A stretch of 64,000 nucleotides of DNA, from NCBI RefSeq assembly GCF_009749525.1, contig NZ_WOAC01000010.1, positions 111,055 through 175,054 on the forward strand, read 5' to 3'. The notes under the pieces were generated by a model. The model ran no database searches and had not been told where the DNA came from. It saw only the letters and a list, made by a program, of their open reading frames with translations. Source of the DNA: Mesorhizobium xinjiangense. GTDB lineage: Bacteria > Pseudomonadota > Alphaproteobacteria > Rhizobiales > Rhizobiaceae. Position numbers and translations under genes: made by a program. Below are positions 1 through 9,328 of the stretch, in pieces (the stretch's first letter is position 1; the number at the start of each line of letters is the position of its first letter).

Positions 1-220
1 ATTGTGCCCAAACATCGACGAGCACGGGAACGGTGCTGCGGGCGATCTGGCGCTCAAGGACAGTTGCGTCGACATCCTCGGGGTGTCCCGAAAAGAGCCT
101 CGCTCCGCACTTTCCGCACTTGCCGCCGAGGGCGGATCGGGAAGGTGGCAAGCGATTGACCCCGCCGCATTTCGCACACACGACAAGGGACTCGCTCATC
201 GCTCATGTCTCCCGCAAGGA

Positions 221-539
221 TCACTCCTGGATGCTTTCGATATACTCGACGATATCATGGACTTGCTCGCGCGTTGGCTTGAAATCCGGCATCGCCGGAT
301 GCCGAAGGAATAACGGACCGGCAAGATCCAGCCTCAGATCCCTGTAGGATGCGAGCCGTGACAGCCTGCGAAAGGGTGGTGCCTGCGGATTTTCGCTTTG
401 GTCGACCTGTGCAATCGCGTGGCATATGGCGCAATTGGGCGATCCTGCGCCCGCGGAACGCGCTCTCGGGCTCGGTGGCAAAGCTGTTCGTCGCGCCTGC
501 GACGAGAAGAATAATACACAGCATGGCTATGGCCAGCAT
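221..539 (-). pseudogene. Frameshifted small periplasmic cytochrome c
   Basis: Two minus-strand frames together encode a short class I cytochrome c. The first carries a hydrophobic export signal beginning at the ATG at 537-539. The second carries the haem motif CAICH and ends in IVEYIESIQE. The frames join if one G is removed from the GGG run at 437-439, giving IANCAICHAI. The protein is paralogous to the intact cytochrome c at 28516-28845, which ends in IAYIESIQD. An FNR/FixK-type site at 597-610 is centred about 64 bp before the start. The frameshift may be real decay or a consensus error; if repaired, the protein would be about 105 residues. Confidence 0.7.
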
Positions 540-596
540 TGTCAGAAGCCCCTGAGCGTTCGGATAAAAGCCTATTGCATTGACGAGCGGCCGGTC

Positions 597-610
597 TTGA
601 TCCGTGTCAA
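597..610. promoter_or_regulatory. FNR/FixK-type site TTGATCCGTGTCAA
   Basis: This is a 14-bp TTG-N8-CAA dyad, about 64 bp before the cytochrome c start at 539. The spacing fits activation by a Crp/Fnr-family protein of the FixK/NnrR type. Confidence 0.7.
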
Positions 611-1025
611 TGCTTGAAGAAATCAACCATGCGATGAAGATACTGCTCGATGAGCGGATTTCCGGCGCGCCGGTCGGCGATGCCAAGGGACTGCTCGTCG
701 GTGTGCTGTCCAAGAATGATTGCCTGAGGGCGCCCTGAACGCGAACTACCACCAGGAATGGGGCGGCAGCGTCACCGACTACATGACGAGCCCCGTCGAA
801 ACATTGGAGGCAGACATCGAACTCATCCAAGCGGCGGAGCACTTCCTGTCGAGCCACTGGCGGTTTCCCGTCACGAGCGACGGGCGCCTTGCCGGTCAGA
901 TCAGCCGCGCCGACGTTCTGTGGATTGACGGTGAACTGGCGATATCAGCAGCTTCGTTCCGATGGTCGAGACACCGTCGCCGATTCTGCAAGAAAGTGCG
1001 TTCTGGTGGCGGGCGCTGGCGCTGA
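610..1025 (+). pseudogene. CBS-domain protein remnant
   Basis: The first frame, 610-738, reads like the end of one CBS motif (DERISGAPV, then GLLVGVLSKNDCLRA). The continuation ALNANYHQEWGGSVTDYM and a second CBS motif (FPVTSDGRLAGQISRADVL) lie in another frame from about 730. Inserting one base near 733 joins them. The usual N-terminal segment of the first CBS motif is missing, because the ATG overlaps the FNR-type site, and similarity stops after ADVL near 920. The gene is therefore truncated at both ends as well as frameshifted. CBS pairs normally bind adenosine nucleotides. Confidence 0.6.
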
Positions 1026-1087
1026 AAATCCCCGCCATCGGCGTGTCCGCGAAGGGTGGCAAGGAAACCGCCGCAACCGCACTACTT

Positions 1088-2923
1088 TTATGCCGCGACA
1101 TCCGGCGTGTGGAGCGGATCGCCAATCAAGGAACGGAGTTCGGTTTCGTCAAGCGTCTCCGTTTCGAGCAACCGGCGAGCCGCACGCTCAAGCAATTCGC
1201 GGCGCTCGGTGATAAGCGCTACCGCCCTGCCAAAAGCCTTCTCGATAATGTTGCGCACCTCTCCGTCGATCAAGTCGGCTGTGGCCTCACCATAGTCGCG
1301 CTCCTGCGGGAAACCGGGGAGCGGTGTGGAACTCAGAAAGGAGTGTTGGTCCTTTTCCAATGCCACATGACCAATTTTCTCCGACATGCCGTAGTGCGTC
1401 ACCATCGCCCGCGCGATGTCGGTTACCCGGGCGAGGTCGTCAGCCGCGCCGGTTGACAGATGCTTGAATACGATCCACTCGGCCGCCCGGCCGCCGAGCA
1501 GTACAGCCATCTTGTTCTCCAGTTCCTCCCGTGTCATCAGAAAGCGGTCTTCCGTCGGCCGCTGGATGGTGTAGCCGAGGGCTCCCACACCACGCGGAAT
1601 AATCGAAACCTTGTGAACGGGGTCTACGCCCGGCAGCGTCAGCGCGACCAGCGTGTGACCCATTTCGTGATAGGCGACAATCTCGCGCTCCTTCGGATTG
1701 AGCAGTCGATTGCGCTTTTCCAGCCCGGCCACGATACGCTCGATCGCATTGTTGAAGTCCTCCATCGTCACGGAGTCGGCCTTTCGCCGAGTCGCGAGCA
1801 GCGTCGCCTCATTGACGAGGTTGGCAAGGTCTGCGCCGGTGAAGCCCGGTGTAAGGGCAGCCACCTTCTCCGGATCTACGTTCGCGCCAAGCTTGGCTTT
1901 CTTCATATGGACCTGCAGGATCTGGATGCGTCCCCGCTTGTCCGGTCGGTCGATCAACACTTGCCGGTCGAACCGGCCGGCGCGCAGGAGCGCGGGGTCG
2001 AGGATTTCGGGTCGGTTGGTGGCGGCCAGAAGCACGACACCGGTCGACGCATCAAAGCCGTCCAGTTCGACAAGAAGCTGGTTCAGTGTCTGTTCCTTCT
2101 CGTCATGGCCGCCCATCATTGGTCCCGCACCGCGAGCCCGGCCGAGCGCGTCGAGCTCGTCGATGAAGATAATGGCGGGGGCTTTCGCGCGCGCCTGCTC
2201 GAATAGGTCGCGCACGCGGGCGGCTCCCACGCCGACGAACATCTCGACGAACTCGGAACCGGAGATCGAGAAGAATGGCACCTTTGCTTCGCCGGCCACG
2301 GCCCTGGCGATCAGCGTTTTGCCGGTACCGGGCGGTCCGAGCAACAGCACGCCCTTGGGCATACGCCCGCCCAGCCTGCCATATTCTTCCGGATTACGCA
2401 GGAACTCGATGATCTCCTGCAATTCCTCTTTCGCCTCGTCCACGCCTGCCACATCTTCGAAGGTGACCTTGGTATCGGTCTCGACATAAACCTTCGCCCT
2501 GCTTTTGCCGAGCTGCAGTAGACCACCGCCCGTACCACCGCCCATGCGCCGGATCACGAACACCCAGACGCCGACAAACAGCACCATCGGAATCACCCAC
2601 GACAGGAGATCACGCAGGAATGTGCTCTCGATTTGCCCGGTGACGACGACATCGTGCTGCCGGAGCTGTTCGGCGAAGTCGGGCTCGACGCGCGTGGTGA
2701 TGAACTTTGACTGACCGGCTGCAAGCGGTTGTTTGAATGTTCCCTGAACAAAGCGGTCCGACACTTGGAGTTCGGCGATCCGGCCGGCCTGCAAATGGCT
2801 CTCGAATTCGCTGTAAGGTATCTGTGCAACCTGCTGCGTGGTAGCGAATAGGTACTGGATCAACATCAGTCCGACAAAGGCCGCGAGCCAGTACCAGATG
2901 TTGAACTGTATCTTATTGTTCAT
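1088..2923 (-). CDS. ftsH: ATP-dependent zinc metalloprotease FtsH
   Basis: A membrane-anchored AAA+ protease of 611 residues, normal length for the family. It has two N-terminal membrane segments (about residues 8-27 and 105-125) flanking a periplasmic domain. These are followed by Walker A GPPGTGKT near 196-203, Walker B IIFIDE near 251-256, and the zinc site HEMGH near 419-423. The ATG at 2921-2923 is preferred over an upstream in-frame start because the membrane segment then begins right after MNNKIQ. FtsH hexamers extract and degrade membrane and short-lived proteins. This copy sits in a low-oxygen cluster with an FNR-type site 123 bp upstream, so it may be a second, oxygen-regulated FtsH rather than the housekeeping one (inference). 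Confidence 0.95.
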   Translation of the reverse strand: MNNKIQFNIWYWLAAFVGLMLIQYLFATTQQVAQIPYSEFESHLQAGRIAELQVSDRFVQGTFKQPLAAGQSKFITTRVEPDFAEQLRQHDVVVTGQIESTFLRDLLSWVIPMVLFVGVWVFVIRRMGGGTGGGLLQLGKSRAKVYVETDTKVTFEDVAGVDEAKEELQEIIEFLRNPEEYGRLGGRMPKGVLLLGPPGTGKTLIARAVAGEAKVPFFSISGSEFVEMFVGVGAARVRDLFEQARAKAPAIIFIDELDALGRARGAGPMMGGHDEKEQTLNQLLVELDGFDASTGVVLLAATNRPEILDPALLRAGRFDRQVLIDRPDKRGRIQILQVHMKKAKLGANVDPEKVAALTPGFTGADLANLVNEATLLATRRKADSVTMEDFNNAIERIVAGLEKRNRLLNPKEREIVAYHEMGHTLVALTLPGVDPVHKVSIIPRGVGALGYTIQRPTEDRFLMTREELENKMAVLLGGRAAEWIVFKHLSTGAADDLARVTDIARAMVTHYGMSEKIGHVALEKDQHSFLSSTPLPGFPQERDYGEATADLIDGEVRNIIEKAFGRAVALITERRELLERAARRLLETETLDETELRSLIGDPLHTPDVAA

Positions 2924-3039
2924 CTTTTCGAACTCATCACCAAAACGGGTTAGAAGTCCCGGCAATCGCGACCGGCAATCTTCACCTGGGCCCAGCCGTC
3001 TCTTTCAATCCTGTCTATACGCTGAGGTCAGACGGTGAA

Positions 3040-3053
3040 TTGCGCCATATCAA
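3040..3053. promoter_or_regulatory. FNR/FixK-type site TTGCGCCATATCAA
   Basis: TTG-N8-CAA dyad centred about 123 bp before the ftsH start. The TTGCG half is typical of rhizobial FixK sites. Confidence 0.65.
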
Positions 3054-3217
3054 TTTCATGAGGCTCCCCGCATCATCTCAAGCTTGCGTGAGGAGTTGAT
3101 CGGTTCAGAGCACCACCGACAGCGTGCCGGCTCTGCGCAGAATCGCAGGCAAGTGGCTGCCTGAGGATCTGGTGGGCCGGAGATTCATGGATTTGCGCGT
3201 TGCTGCCAGGATTCCGC

Positions 3218-3231
3218 TTGCGCGAGATCAA
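3218..3231. promoter_or_regulatory. FNR/FixK-type site TTGCGCGAGATCAA
   Basis: TTG-N8-CAA dyad in the ftsH-copB intergenic region. It is about 260 bp before the copB start, implying a long leader if it drives copB. Confidence 0.5.
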
Positions 3232-3483
3232 TTCCCGCCACCCAGAGTCGGGTAGAGTAGCTTTGTCGATTGGCAGGGAAGAACGCTCTCGACCTTCCAA
3301 TTGCAGGAAGCTTCAGTTCCCAGAATATGAGGAAGGCAAGGCTTGCTTCTGGCTATTTTCTGCTGATCAACGTCGCGGATTCGCGGGCTCGGATAGCTGT
3401 CGACTTGCAGACCGGGAGTGTAATTGCCGACGGGTGAAGATAGCTACCAGACTAGCCTTGGTAGCCGAGGCAAGGGGAGACGA

Positions 3484-5577
3484 ATGCAGGATGCCGATCA
3501 CCACGCCGCAAGGCAGAACGCTCACCACGGACAGCACGCCGAGGCGCCCCTAACTGGCGACCGAAATCCTGACAGGGGCTCCGGCTCGGATCATGGGGTG
3601 CACGCCGGGCATGCCGATCATTCGGCCATGGTGGAAGACTTCCGCCGCAGATTCTGGGTGGCGCTGGCGCTGACGCCGCCGATCCTCATCCTATCGCCGA
3701 TGATCCAGCACTGGCTGGGGTTGAGCGATATTCTGGCCTTCCCCGGTAGCGAGTTGCTGCTCTTCCTCCTGTCCAGCATCGTCTATTTCTACGGCGGCTG
3801 GCCCTTCATCAGCGGGTTTTCCTCGGAGCTGAAGGCCGGCAAGCCCGGCATGATGACGCTGATCGCGCTGGCGATCTCGGTCGCCTACTTCTATTCGGCG
3901 GCCGTGACGTTCGGGCTGCCCGGCATGTCCTTCTATTGGGAGCTTGCCACCCTTATCGCCATCATGCTGCTCGGTCACTGGCTGGAAATGCGCTCCGTTA
4001 TGGGCGCCTCGCGGGCGTTGGAGGAACTGGTCAGGCTTCTCCCTGACACGGCGCTGCGGCTCGATGCCGAGGGCAACAGTCATGAGGTGGCGATCTCCGC
4101 ACTTGCGCCCGGAGACCGTGTACTCGTCCGACCAGGCGCGAAAGTCCCGGTCGACGGCCGCGTCGCCGAGGGCGAAACCTCTTTCAACGAGTCGATGCTA
4201 ACGGGCGAGTCGCGCCCGGTTTCCAAGAAGCCGGGAGACAGCGCGATCGGCGGTGCGATCAACGGCGCGGGCGCCGTGACGATCGAGGTGACGGCGACGG
4301 GAAGCAGCACATATCTCGCGCAGGTCATCGACATGGTGAAGCAGGCGCAGGCCAGCCGCTCACGCACGCAAGACATCGCCAATCGCGCCGCGGGCTGGCT
4401 CACCTATGTCGCGCTGATCGTCGGCTTCGGCTCATTGGCCTTCTGGGTGATGGCCGGCGAGACCTGGGAGTTCGCGATTGAGCGCATGGTCACCGTGATG
4501 GTGATCGCCTGTCCGCACGCGCTCGGCCTGGCGGTCCCGCTCGTCGTCGCCGTCAGCACCTCGCTCAGCGCCGGAAATGGGCTTCTCATCCGCGACCGCG
4601 CCGCCTTCGAGCGTGCGCGCAATCTCAACGCCGCCGTCTTCGACAAAACGGGAACGCTGACCGAGGGCAGGTTCGGCGTCAGCGATATCGTCATGCTCTC
4701 GGGCGAAGACGAGACGGATGCGCTGCGGCTCGCGGCTTCAGCGGAAAGCCAGTCGGAGCACCCGATCGCCCAGGGTATTGTGGCGGCCGCAAAAGAGCGG
4801 GGCCTCGCCTTTCCGAAGCCCGACAGCGTCCGCAATATTACCGGCGAAGGCATCGTTGCCGCGGTCCAGGGTGAGGAGCTCAGCATCGTCAGCCCAGGCC
4901 GTCTCGCACGGCAGGGTAAACTGATCGCCCACCCGCGCCTGAAGCAGCTCGAGGAGCAGGGCAAGACTGTGGTCGTTCTGGTCAGGGGTGGCGAGCCGCA
5001 GGCTCTGTTTGCGCTGGCCGACATCGCTCGGCCGGAATCGCGGGAGGCGGTGGCGCAGCTCAAGCAACTGGGCATCAGCCCGATCATGCTGACGGGCGAC
5101 GCCGAGGGCGTAGCACGCTCGGTCTCCGCAGAGCTCGGCATCGACGAGTACTTCGCCGAGGTGCTGCCGGATCAGAAGGCCGCCAAGATCGGCGCACTCC
5201 AGGACAGAGGCCTGCGGGTGGCGATGGTGGGCGACGGCGTCAACGATGCGCCGGCCCTTGTACAGGCCGATCTCGGCGTGGCCATCGGCGCAGGCACGGA
5301 CGTCGCCGTGGAGTCGGCCGACGTCGTTCTTGTCCGCAGCGATCCGCGCGATGTGGCCGCCATCCTCGGCCTGTCGCGGGCGACCTACCGCAAGATGGTG
5401 CAGAACCTGATCTGGGCGACCGGCTACAACGCGATCGCCATTCCCATGGCGGCGGGCATCACTTTCGGGACGGGCTTCTTAATGACGCCCGCCATCGGCG
5501 CCGTCTTCATGTCGGCCAGCACCATCATCGTCGCCATCAACGCCCAATTGTTACGGCTTTACGGACGAGGAAAGTAG
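3484..5577 (+). CDS. copB: Heavy-metal P-type ATPase, CopB-like (CPH type)
   Basis: A P1B-type ATPase of 697 residues, thought to export copper or silver from the cytoplasm. The N-terminus is a His-rich tail (HH, HHGQH, HGVHAGHADH) instead of a CXXC metal-binding domain. The transmembrane metal site is C343-P344-H345, the CPH signature of the CopB/P1B-3 group. The phosphorylated Asp lies in DKTGTLT at about 387, and GDGVNDAP closes the P domain. The ATG at 3484 is chosen because GGGAG lies 6-10 bases before it, and because residues upstream show no family resemblance. Copper export fits a region rich in copper enzymes (cbb3, NirK, pseudoazurin). Confidence 0.92.
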   Translation: MQDADHHAARQNAHHGQHAEAPLTGDRNPDRGSGSDHGVHAGHADHSAMVEDFRRRFWVALALTPPILILSPMIQHWLGLSDILAFPGSELLLFLLSSIVYFYGGWPFISGFSSELKAGKPGMMTLIALAISVAYFYSAAVTFGLPGMSFYWELATLIAIMLLGHWLEMRSVMGASRALEELVRLLPDTALRLDAEGNSHEVAISALAPGDRVLVRPGAKVPVDGRVAEGETSFNESMLTGESRPVSKKPGDSAIGGAINGAGAVTIEVTATGSSTYLAQVIDMVKQAQASRSRTQDIANRAAGWLTYVALIVGFGSLAFWVMAGETWEFAIERMVTVMVIACPHALGLAVPLVVAVSTSLSAGNGLLIRDRAAFERARNLNAAVFDKTGTLTEGRFGVSDIVMLSGEDETDALRLAASAESQSEHPIAQGIVAAAKERGLAFPKPDSVRNITGEGIVAAVQGEELSIVSPGRLARQGKLIAHPRLKQLEEQGKTVVVLVRGGEPQALFALADIARPESREAVAQLKQLGISPIMLTGDAEGVARSVSAELGIDEYFAEVLPDQKAAKIGALQDRGLRVAMVGDGVNDAPALVQADLGVAIGAGTDVAVESADVVLVRSDPRDVAAILGLSRATYRKMVQNLIWATGYNAIAIPMAAGITFGTGFLMTPAIGAVFMSASTIIVAINAQLLRLYGRGK

Positions 5578-5903
5578 GCGGCTTTATTTTTGGCCCCATG
5601 GCTTGATCCACATCATGGATGGGTCGCCATAGGCGTGGCAGCATTAATGAAGCCCACTGCGCGAGGGAAGGGAAGACATACGCCTTCTGCACGCCAATAG
5701 AAGCAAAAAACGCCCTCTGCGGCTCCAATTCGTCTCCGCCGCGCTGCATCGGCTGATGATCGCTTTCCTCTTGGCGGCGTCGATGATCCTTATCGATAGC
5801 TTCCACGCCCATGCCGGAAACTCTTGGACTTGCCCGCAAGGTGGCGTGCCGCGGCGTGAAGGTCTATCCAACCAGCACCGCGCACCGGATGCGCCCGCCC
5901 CCG
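5578..5903. other. Intergenic region with an imperfect FNR-type site
   Basis: No supported gene lies between copB and fixS. At 5603-5616 the sequence TTGATCCACATCAT differs from a full FNR-type dyad only in the last base. No downstream gene on either strand uses it clearly. Confidence 0.4.
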
Positions 5904-6068
5904 CTAGGCATTTTGTTCGCGGATGGGACGGTCCTCGTCGACAAGGATGCGCGCGGCTGCGCCGTCCAGGTCTTCATACTGCCCGTCGCGCAACGACCAG
6001 AGGAAGGCGACGAGGGCGGTTATGCCCATCAGAATGGCGACGGGGATCAACCAGACGAGATAACTCAT
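5904..6068 (-). CDS. ccoS: cbb3 oxidase maturation protein CcoS/FixS
   Basis: A 54-residue protein starting MSYLVWLIPVAILMG, with one N-terminal membrane segment and the FixS-type sequence FLWSLRDGQYEDLDGAA. It ends in a polar tail (RILVDEDRP). Its ATG overlaps the TGA of fixI (ATGA), so the two are translationally coupled. FixS/CcoS is required for inserting cofactors into cbb3 oxidase, probably together with the copper ATPase FixI/CcoI. Confidence 0.92.
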   Translation of the reverse strand: MSYLVWLIPVAILMGITALVAFLWSLRDGQYEDLDGAAARILVDEDRPIREQNA

Positions 6069-8311
6069 GAGGTGACCTCAGCCAGTTTCGGCGCACGCAG
6101 TTCAGTCGGTGTCAGCGTCCGCTCCCCGCCGCGTAGCCTGAGCGCGTTGGCGACGACGAGGATCGAGGAGGAAGACATGGCAATGGCGGCGACCAGCGGC
6201 GTGACATAGCCGGCCAGCGCCAGCGGCAGGACGGCGATATTGTAGGCCACCGTCATCGTCAGGTTCTGGCGCACCAGCACTGCCGCGCGTTGGGCCGTCG
6301 CAAGCGCCACGGGGACGGCGCTTAGCGCCCCGGTGAAGAAGACCATGTCGGCGGCGTTGCGTCCCACCTCCGCAGCGCTGCCCGGAGCCATGGAGACATG
6401 CGCGGCGGCAAGTGCCGGCGCATCGTTCAAACCGTCGCCGACCATCAGCACGGTGCGGCCCTGCCTGCGCAGTTCTTCCAGCCGCGCCACCTTGTCCGCC
6501 GGCAGCATCGCGGCCCGGCAGGTTTCGATACCGAGATGGTGCGCGGCGGCCGCGACAGTCCGCGCGCCGTCGCCGGACACGATCTCCACGGCGATGCCGC
6601 GCCCCAGGAGGGCACGGACGGCGCCTTTCGCGTCGGCGCGCGGCGTGTCGGTGAAGGAGAACGTGCCGAGGGGAACACCGTCGCGCGACAGGGCGCTCAT
6701 ACTCCGTTCGCTTGCAGCGGTGGTCTCCGCGCACGCCCAGGAGGGACGGCCGAGGCGGTAGAGTGCGCCGCCGATCCGTCCCTCGATCCCAAGGCCCGGC
6801 TGCTCGGCGAAGTCTTCCACCGGCAGGTCTTCGCCGGCCGGATCGAGCCGCGTGATGGCGCGCGCGGCGGGGTGGCGGGAGCGGGCCGCAAGGGCCGCGG
6901 CGGCGGCCAGGACGTGCTTCGGCACGGTGGAGGCGGCGACGCGCAGGTCGCCGAGCGTCAGTGTTCCGGTCTTGTCGAAAACGGCCGTGTCGATCTCGGC
7001 CAGCCGCTCCAGCGCGCCGCCCTCCTTGAGCGCGATGCCGTGCTCGAAGAGGCGGCGCGCGGCCATCACCTGCACCATCGGCACGGCGAGTCCCAGTGCA
7101 CAGGGGCAGGTGATGATCAGCACCGAGACGGCGACGGTGAGCGCGCGGTGCCAGTCGCCGGTCGCCGCCATCCAGCCGATGAAGGCGGCAAGGGCCAGCG
7201 TGTGGATGACCGGCGAATAGAGGCTCGCCGCGCGGTCGGCGATCCGCCGATAGCGCGAGCGGCCGGCCTCGGCCGCTTCCATCATGCGCATCATCTCGGA
7301 GAGGAAGGAGTCCTCGGCGCTTCTCTCGGCGCGGAGGGACAGTGAGGCGTTCAGGTTCAGCATGCCGGCGCTGACCTTATCGCCGCGCGCGACGATGACT
7401 GGCACGGCCTCGCCCGTGACAAGCTGGGTATCCAGCTCGCCGCTGCCCTGCATGACGATGCTGTCGAGCGGGATGCGCTCGCCCGGGGCGACGAGCAGCG
7501 TCTCGCCCGGCACGATTGCCCTGACCTCCTTGTAGTCGCGCGCGCCGTCGGCCGACACGGTTACCGCCCCGCGCGGCATGATGCGCGCCAGCCCGACGAT
7601 GGCGGTTCTGGCCTTGCGGCGCATCATGTGGTCGAGCGTGCGGCCGATGAGAAGGAAGAAGGTGAGCGAGACCACGGCGTCGAAATAGGCATGCGGCTCG
7701 TTCCGGAATGTGTCGTGCAGGCTGAGTGCCAGCGTGAGCAGGATGCCGACGGAGATCGGCACGTCCATGTTGGTGCGCCGCGCCTTGAGTGCAGACCACG
7801 CGGAGGCGAAGAAGACACGGCCGGAATAGGCGACCGCCGGCAGTGCCAGCAGCGCCGAGACGAGGTGGAAGGCGTGGCGGGTCTCGGCGTCCGCGCCCGA
7901 CCAGACGGAGACCGAAAGCAGCATGATGTTCATCGCCGCGAAACCCGCCACCGCCGTGGCGCGCAGGAGACGACCGAACTCCGGGTCGTCGTCCGACTGG
8001 TCGTGTGTGTATAGCGTGGCGTCATAGCCCGCCCGCGCCAGCGCATCGAAGAAGGGTGGCACCGGACCGTCCTTGCGCCATTGCACCGCAACCCGGCGGG
8101 TGGAGAGGTTGAGCCTTGCGGCCTCCACGCCGGGCAGCGCCAGGAGCGCCTTCTCAATCGCACGAATACAGGCGCCGCAATGGGCCGCCGGCACGGAGAG
8201 GTCGGTCTGCATTAGCGTCTCGGACAGCGCGCGGCTTGCAAGACGCACCTCCTCGCCGGCGGGCCGGCCCGCCGGCGCAATGTCGGCTCCAGGGGCGCAG
8301 CAGCCCGCCAT
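6065..8311 (-). CDS. fixI: Copper-translocating P-type ATPase FixI/CcoI
   Basis: A 748-residue P1B ATPase. It has an N-terminal heavy-metal-associated domain with CGAC at residues 45-48, a Cys pair at 4-5, a CPCALGLAVP membrane motif, DKTGTLT and GDGLNDAPAL. It supplies copper to the cbb3 oxidase rather than detoxifying it. It is the penultimate gene of the run from ccoN to fixS; its start lies 4 bases after the stop of the DUF2189 gene and its stop overlaps fixS. Confidence 0.95.
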   Translation of the reverse strand: MAGCCAPGADIAPAGRPAGEEVRLASRALSETLMQTDLSVPAAHCGACIRAIEKALLALPGVEAARLNLSTRRVAVQWRKDGPVPPFFDALARAGYDATLYTHDQSDDDPEFGRLLRATAVAGFAAMNIMLLSVSVWSGADAETRHAFHLVSALLALPAVAYSGRVFFASAWSALKARRTNMDVPISVGILLTLALSLHDTFRNEPHAYFDAVVSLTFFLLIGRTLDHMMRRKARTAIVGLARIMPRGAVTVSADGARDYKEVRAIVPGETLLVAPGERIPLDSIVMQGSGELDTQLVTGEAVPVIVARGDKVSAGMLNLNASLSLRAERSAEDSFLSEMMRMMEAAEAGRSRYRRIADRAASLYSPVIHTLALAAFIGWMAATGDWHRALTVAVSVLIITCPCALGLAVPMVQVMAARRLFEHGIALKEGGALERLAEIDTAVFDKTGTLTLGDLRVAASTVPKHVLAAAAALAARSRHPAARAITRLDPAGEDLPVEDFAEQPGLGIEGRIGGALYRLGRPSWACAETTAASERSMSALSRDGVPLGTFSFTDTPRADAKGAVRALLGRGIAVEIVSGDGARTVAAAAHHLGIETCRAAMLPADKVARLEELRRQGRTVLMVGDGLNDAPALAAAHVSMAPGSAAEVGRNAADMVFFTGALSAVPVALATAQRAAVLVRQNLTMTVAYNIAVLPLALAGYVTPLVAAIAMSSSSILVVANALRLRGGERTLTPTELRAPKLAEVTS

Positions 8312-8315
8312 GGTC

Positions 8316-9107
8316 TCAGCTCCGGGCTATGGTTTCATAGGCATGCCAGGTGGCATGGCCCAGAAGCGGGAAGATGATCGCGAGGCCGAGAAGCCCGGTG
8401 GCGATGGCGACGAGGAAGAAGGCCAGCACGATACCGCCCCACATGAGCATGACGGGCAGGTTGTTCCACACCAGCGCCATGCTGGTGCCCATGGCCGTCA
8501 GCGCGTCGGTGCGCCGGTCTATCAGCATGGGAACGGCGAAGATGCTGATGGCGAAGGAAAAGGCGGCAAAGAGCCCACCGACAACGGTGCCGGTGAGAAG
8601 CATCGCCCAGCCAATGGGCGTCAAAATGAGCATCGGCATGATCTGGTCGAGGCCGGGGAAGGGCCGCAGGCCGAAGAAGAGGGCATAGATGAGGACGGCC
8701 GCGCGCATCCAGAAGACCATCAGAAGCGCAAGGATCAGCCCGACGAAGACGATCTGGCCGCCGGAGCGCACTGGAACGAAGAGCACGTGCCCGAGGCCGA
8801 GCGGCTCGTCCGCCGCCAGCCTGCGGCTTTTCTCGTAGGTGCCGATGGCGATCAGCGGGCCGACGATCATGAAACCGGAGAGCGCGGGAAACAGGATGTG
8901 GTCCCAGCCGGCGGCGAACATCACCGCCACGGTGAGCGCCGACAGGGCGAGCACGCCGAAACCGTAGACGAGGCTCAGGCCCGGCCGCGTGATGAAATCG
9001 CGCCAGCCGGCGCCCAGCCAGCGAAACGCTTCGGAGGGCGGCAGGTCGCGGCTGCGGATGGCCGGTGCTGCGGCCTCGACGTTGCTTGCGTGGATGTCGT
9101 TCGCCAT
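8316..9107 (-). CDS. DUF2189 multi-pass membrane protein
   Basis: 263 residues with a polar N-terminus and about six membrane segments. The DUF2189 signature FRWLGAGWRDFITRPGLSL precedes the first segment. The ATG at 9105-9107 follows GGAAAGAGAGC. DUF2189 proteins recur next to cbb3 oxidase genes, but their biochemical role is unknown to me. Here the gene sits where fixG/fixH (ccoG/ccoH) are usually found, between ccoP and fixI. That suggests a part in cbb3 assembly or membrane homeostasis (inference). Confidence 0.85.
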   Translation of the reverse strand: MANDIHASNVEAAAPAIRSRDLPPSEAFRWLGAGWRDFITRPGLSLVYGFGVLALSALTVAVMFAAGWDHILFPALSGFMIVGPLIAIGTYEKSRRLAADEPLGLGHVLFVPVRSGGQIVFVGLILALLMVFWMRAAVLIYALFFGLRPFPGLDQIMPMLILTPIGWAMLLTGTVVGGLFAAFSFAISIFAVPMLIDRRTDALTAMGTSMALVWNNLPVMLMWGGIVLAFFLVAIATGLLGLAIIFPLLGHATWHAYETIARS

Positions 9108-9130
9108 GGTTCTTGCTCTCTTTCCCACCT

Positions 9131-9328
9131 TCAGCAGGCGGACTTCGCCGCGCGGAACTCACCGGGCCGCGTCTCGTCCGGCATCCTGATATGGTCGACG
9201 CAATCCGGCCGAGCCTCGAACGCCACATAGAGGAGGTGCGCATTCGCTCCGGCGAAGAGGGCGAGGGCGGTGGCCACGCCGGCCAGCACCCAAAGCCTCG
9301 TCCCGTATCGGCGCGTGATCTGCCTCAT
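9131..9328 (-). CDS. Small membrane-anchored protein of the cbb3 locus
   Basis: A 65-residue protein with one N-terminal membrane segment (about residues 11-30), then ANAHLLYVAFEARPDCV and a short tail with a second Cys at the last position. Its ATG overlaps the ccoP stop by 4 bases, so it is translationally coupled to the oxidase subunit. It is too short for FixH (about 160 residues). The two Cys residues may face the periplasm. I do not recognise a named family. Confidence 0.75.
   Translation of the reverse strand: MRQITRRYGTRLWVLAGVATALALFAGANAHLLYVAFEARPDCVDHIRMPDETRPGEFRAAKSAC

Larger units (their letters stand above)
2924..3483. other. Intergenic region between divergent ftsH and copB
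   Basis: No convincing gene is visible in these 560 bases. Short frames here have no family resemblance and no ribosome-binding site. The region holds two FNR/FixK-type sites (3040-3053 and 3218-3231), one for each divergent gene. Confidence 0.6.

Noticed and set aside
1460..2489. Long plus-strand frames opposite ftsH
   Set aside because: They are antisense to a full, well-conserved ftsH and have no family resemblance; GC-rich DNA opens such frames by chance.
5603..5616. TTGATCCACATCAT as a further FNR-type site
   Set aside because: The last base breaks the CAA half-site and no gene starts at a suitable distance.
9131..9328. Calling the small membrane protein FixH
   Set aside because: At 65 residues it lacks the length and central domain of FixH.
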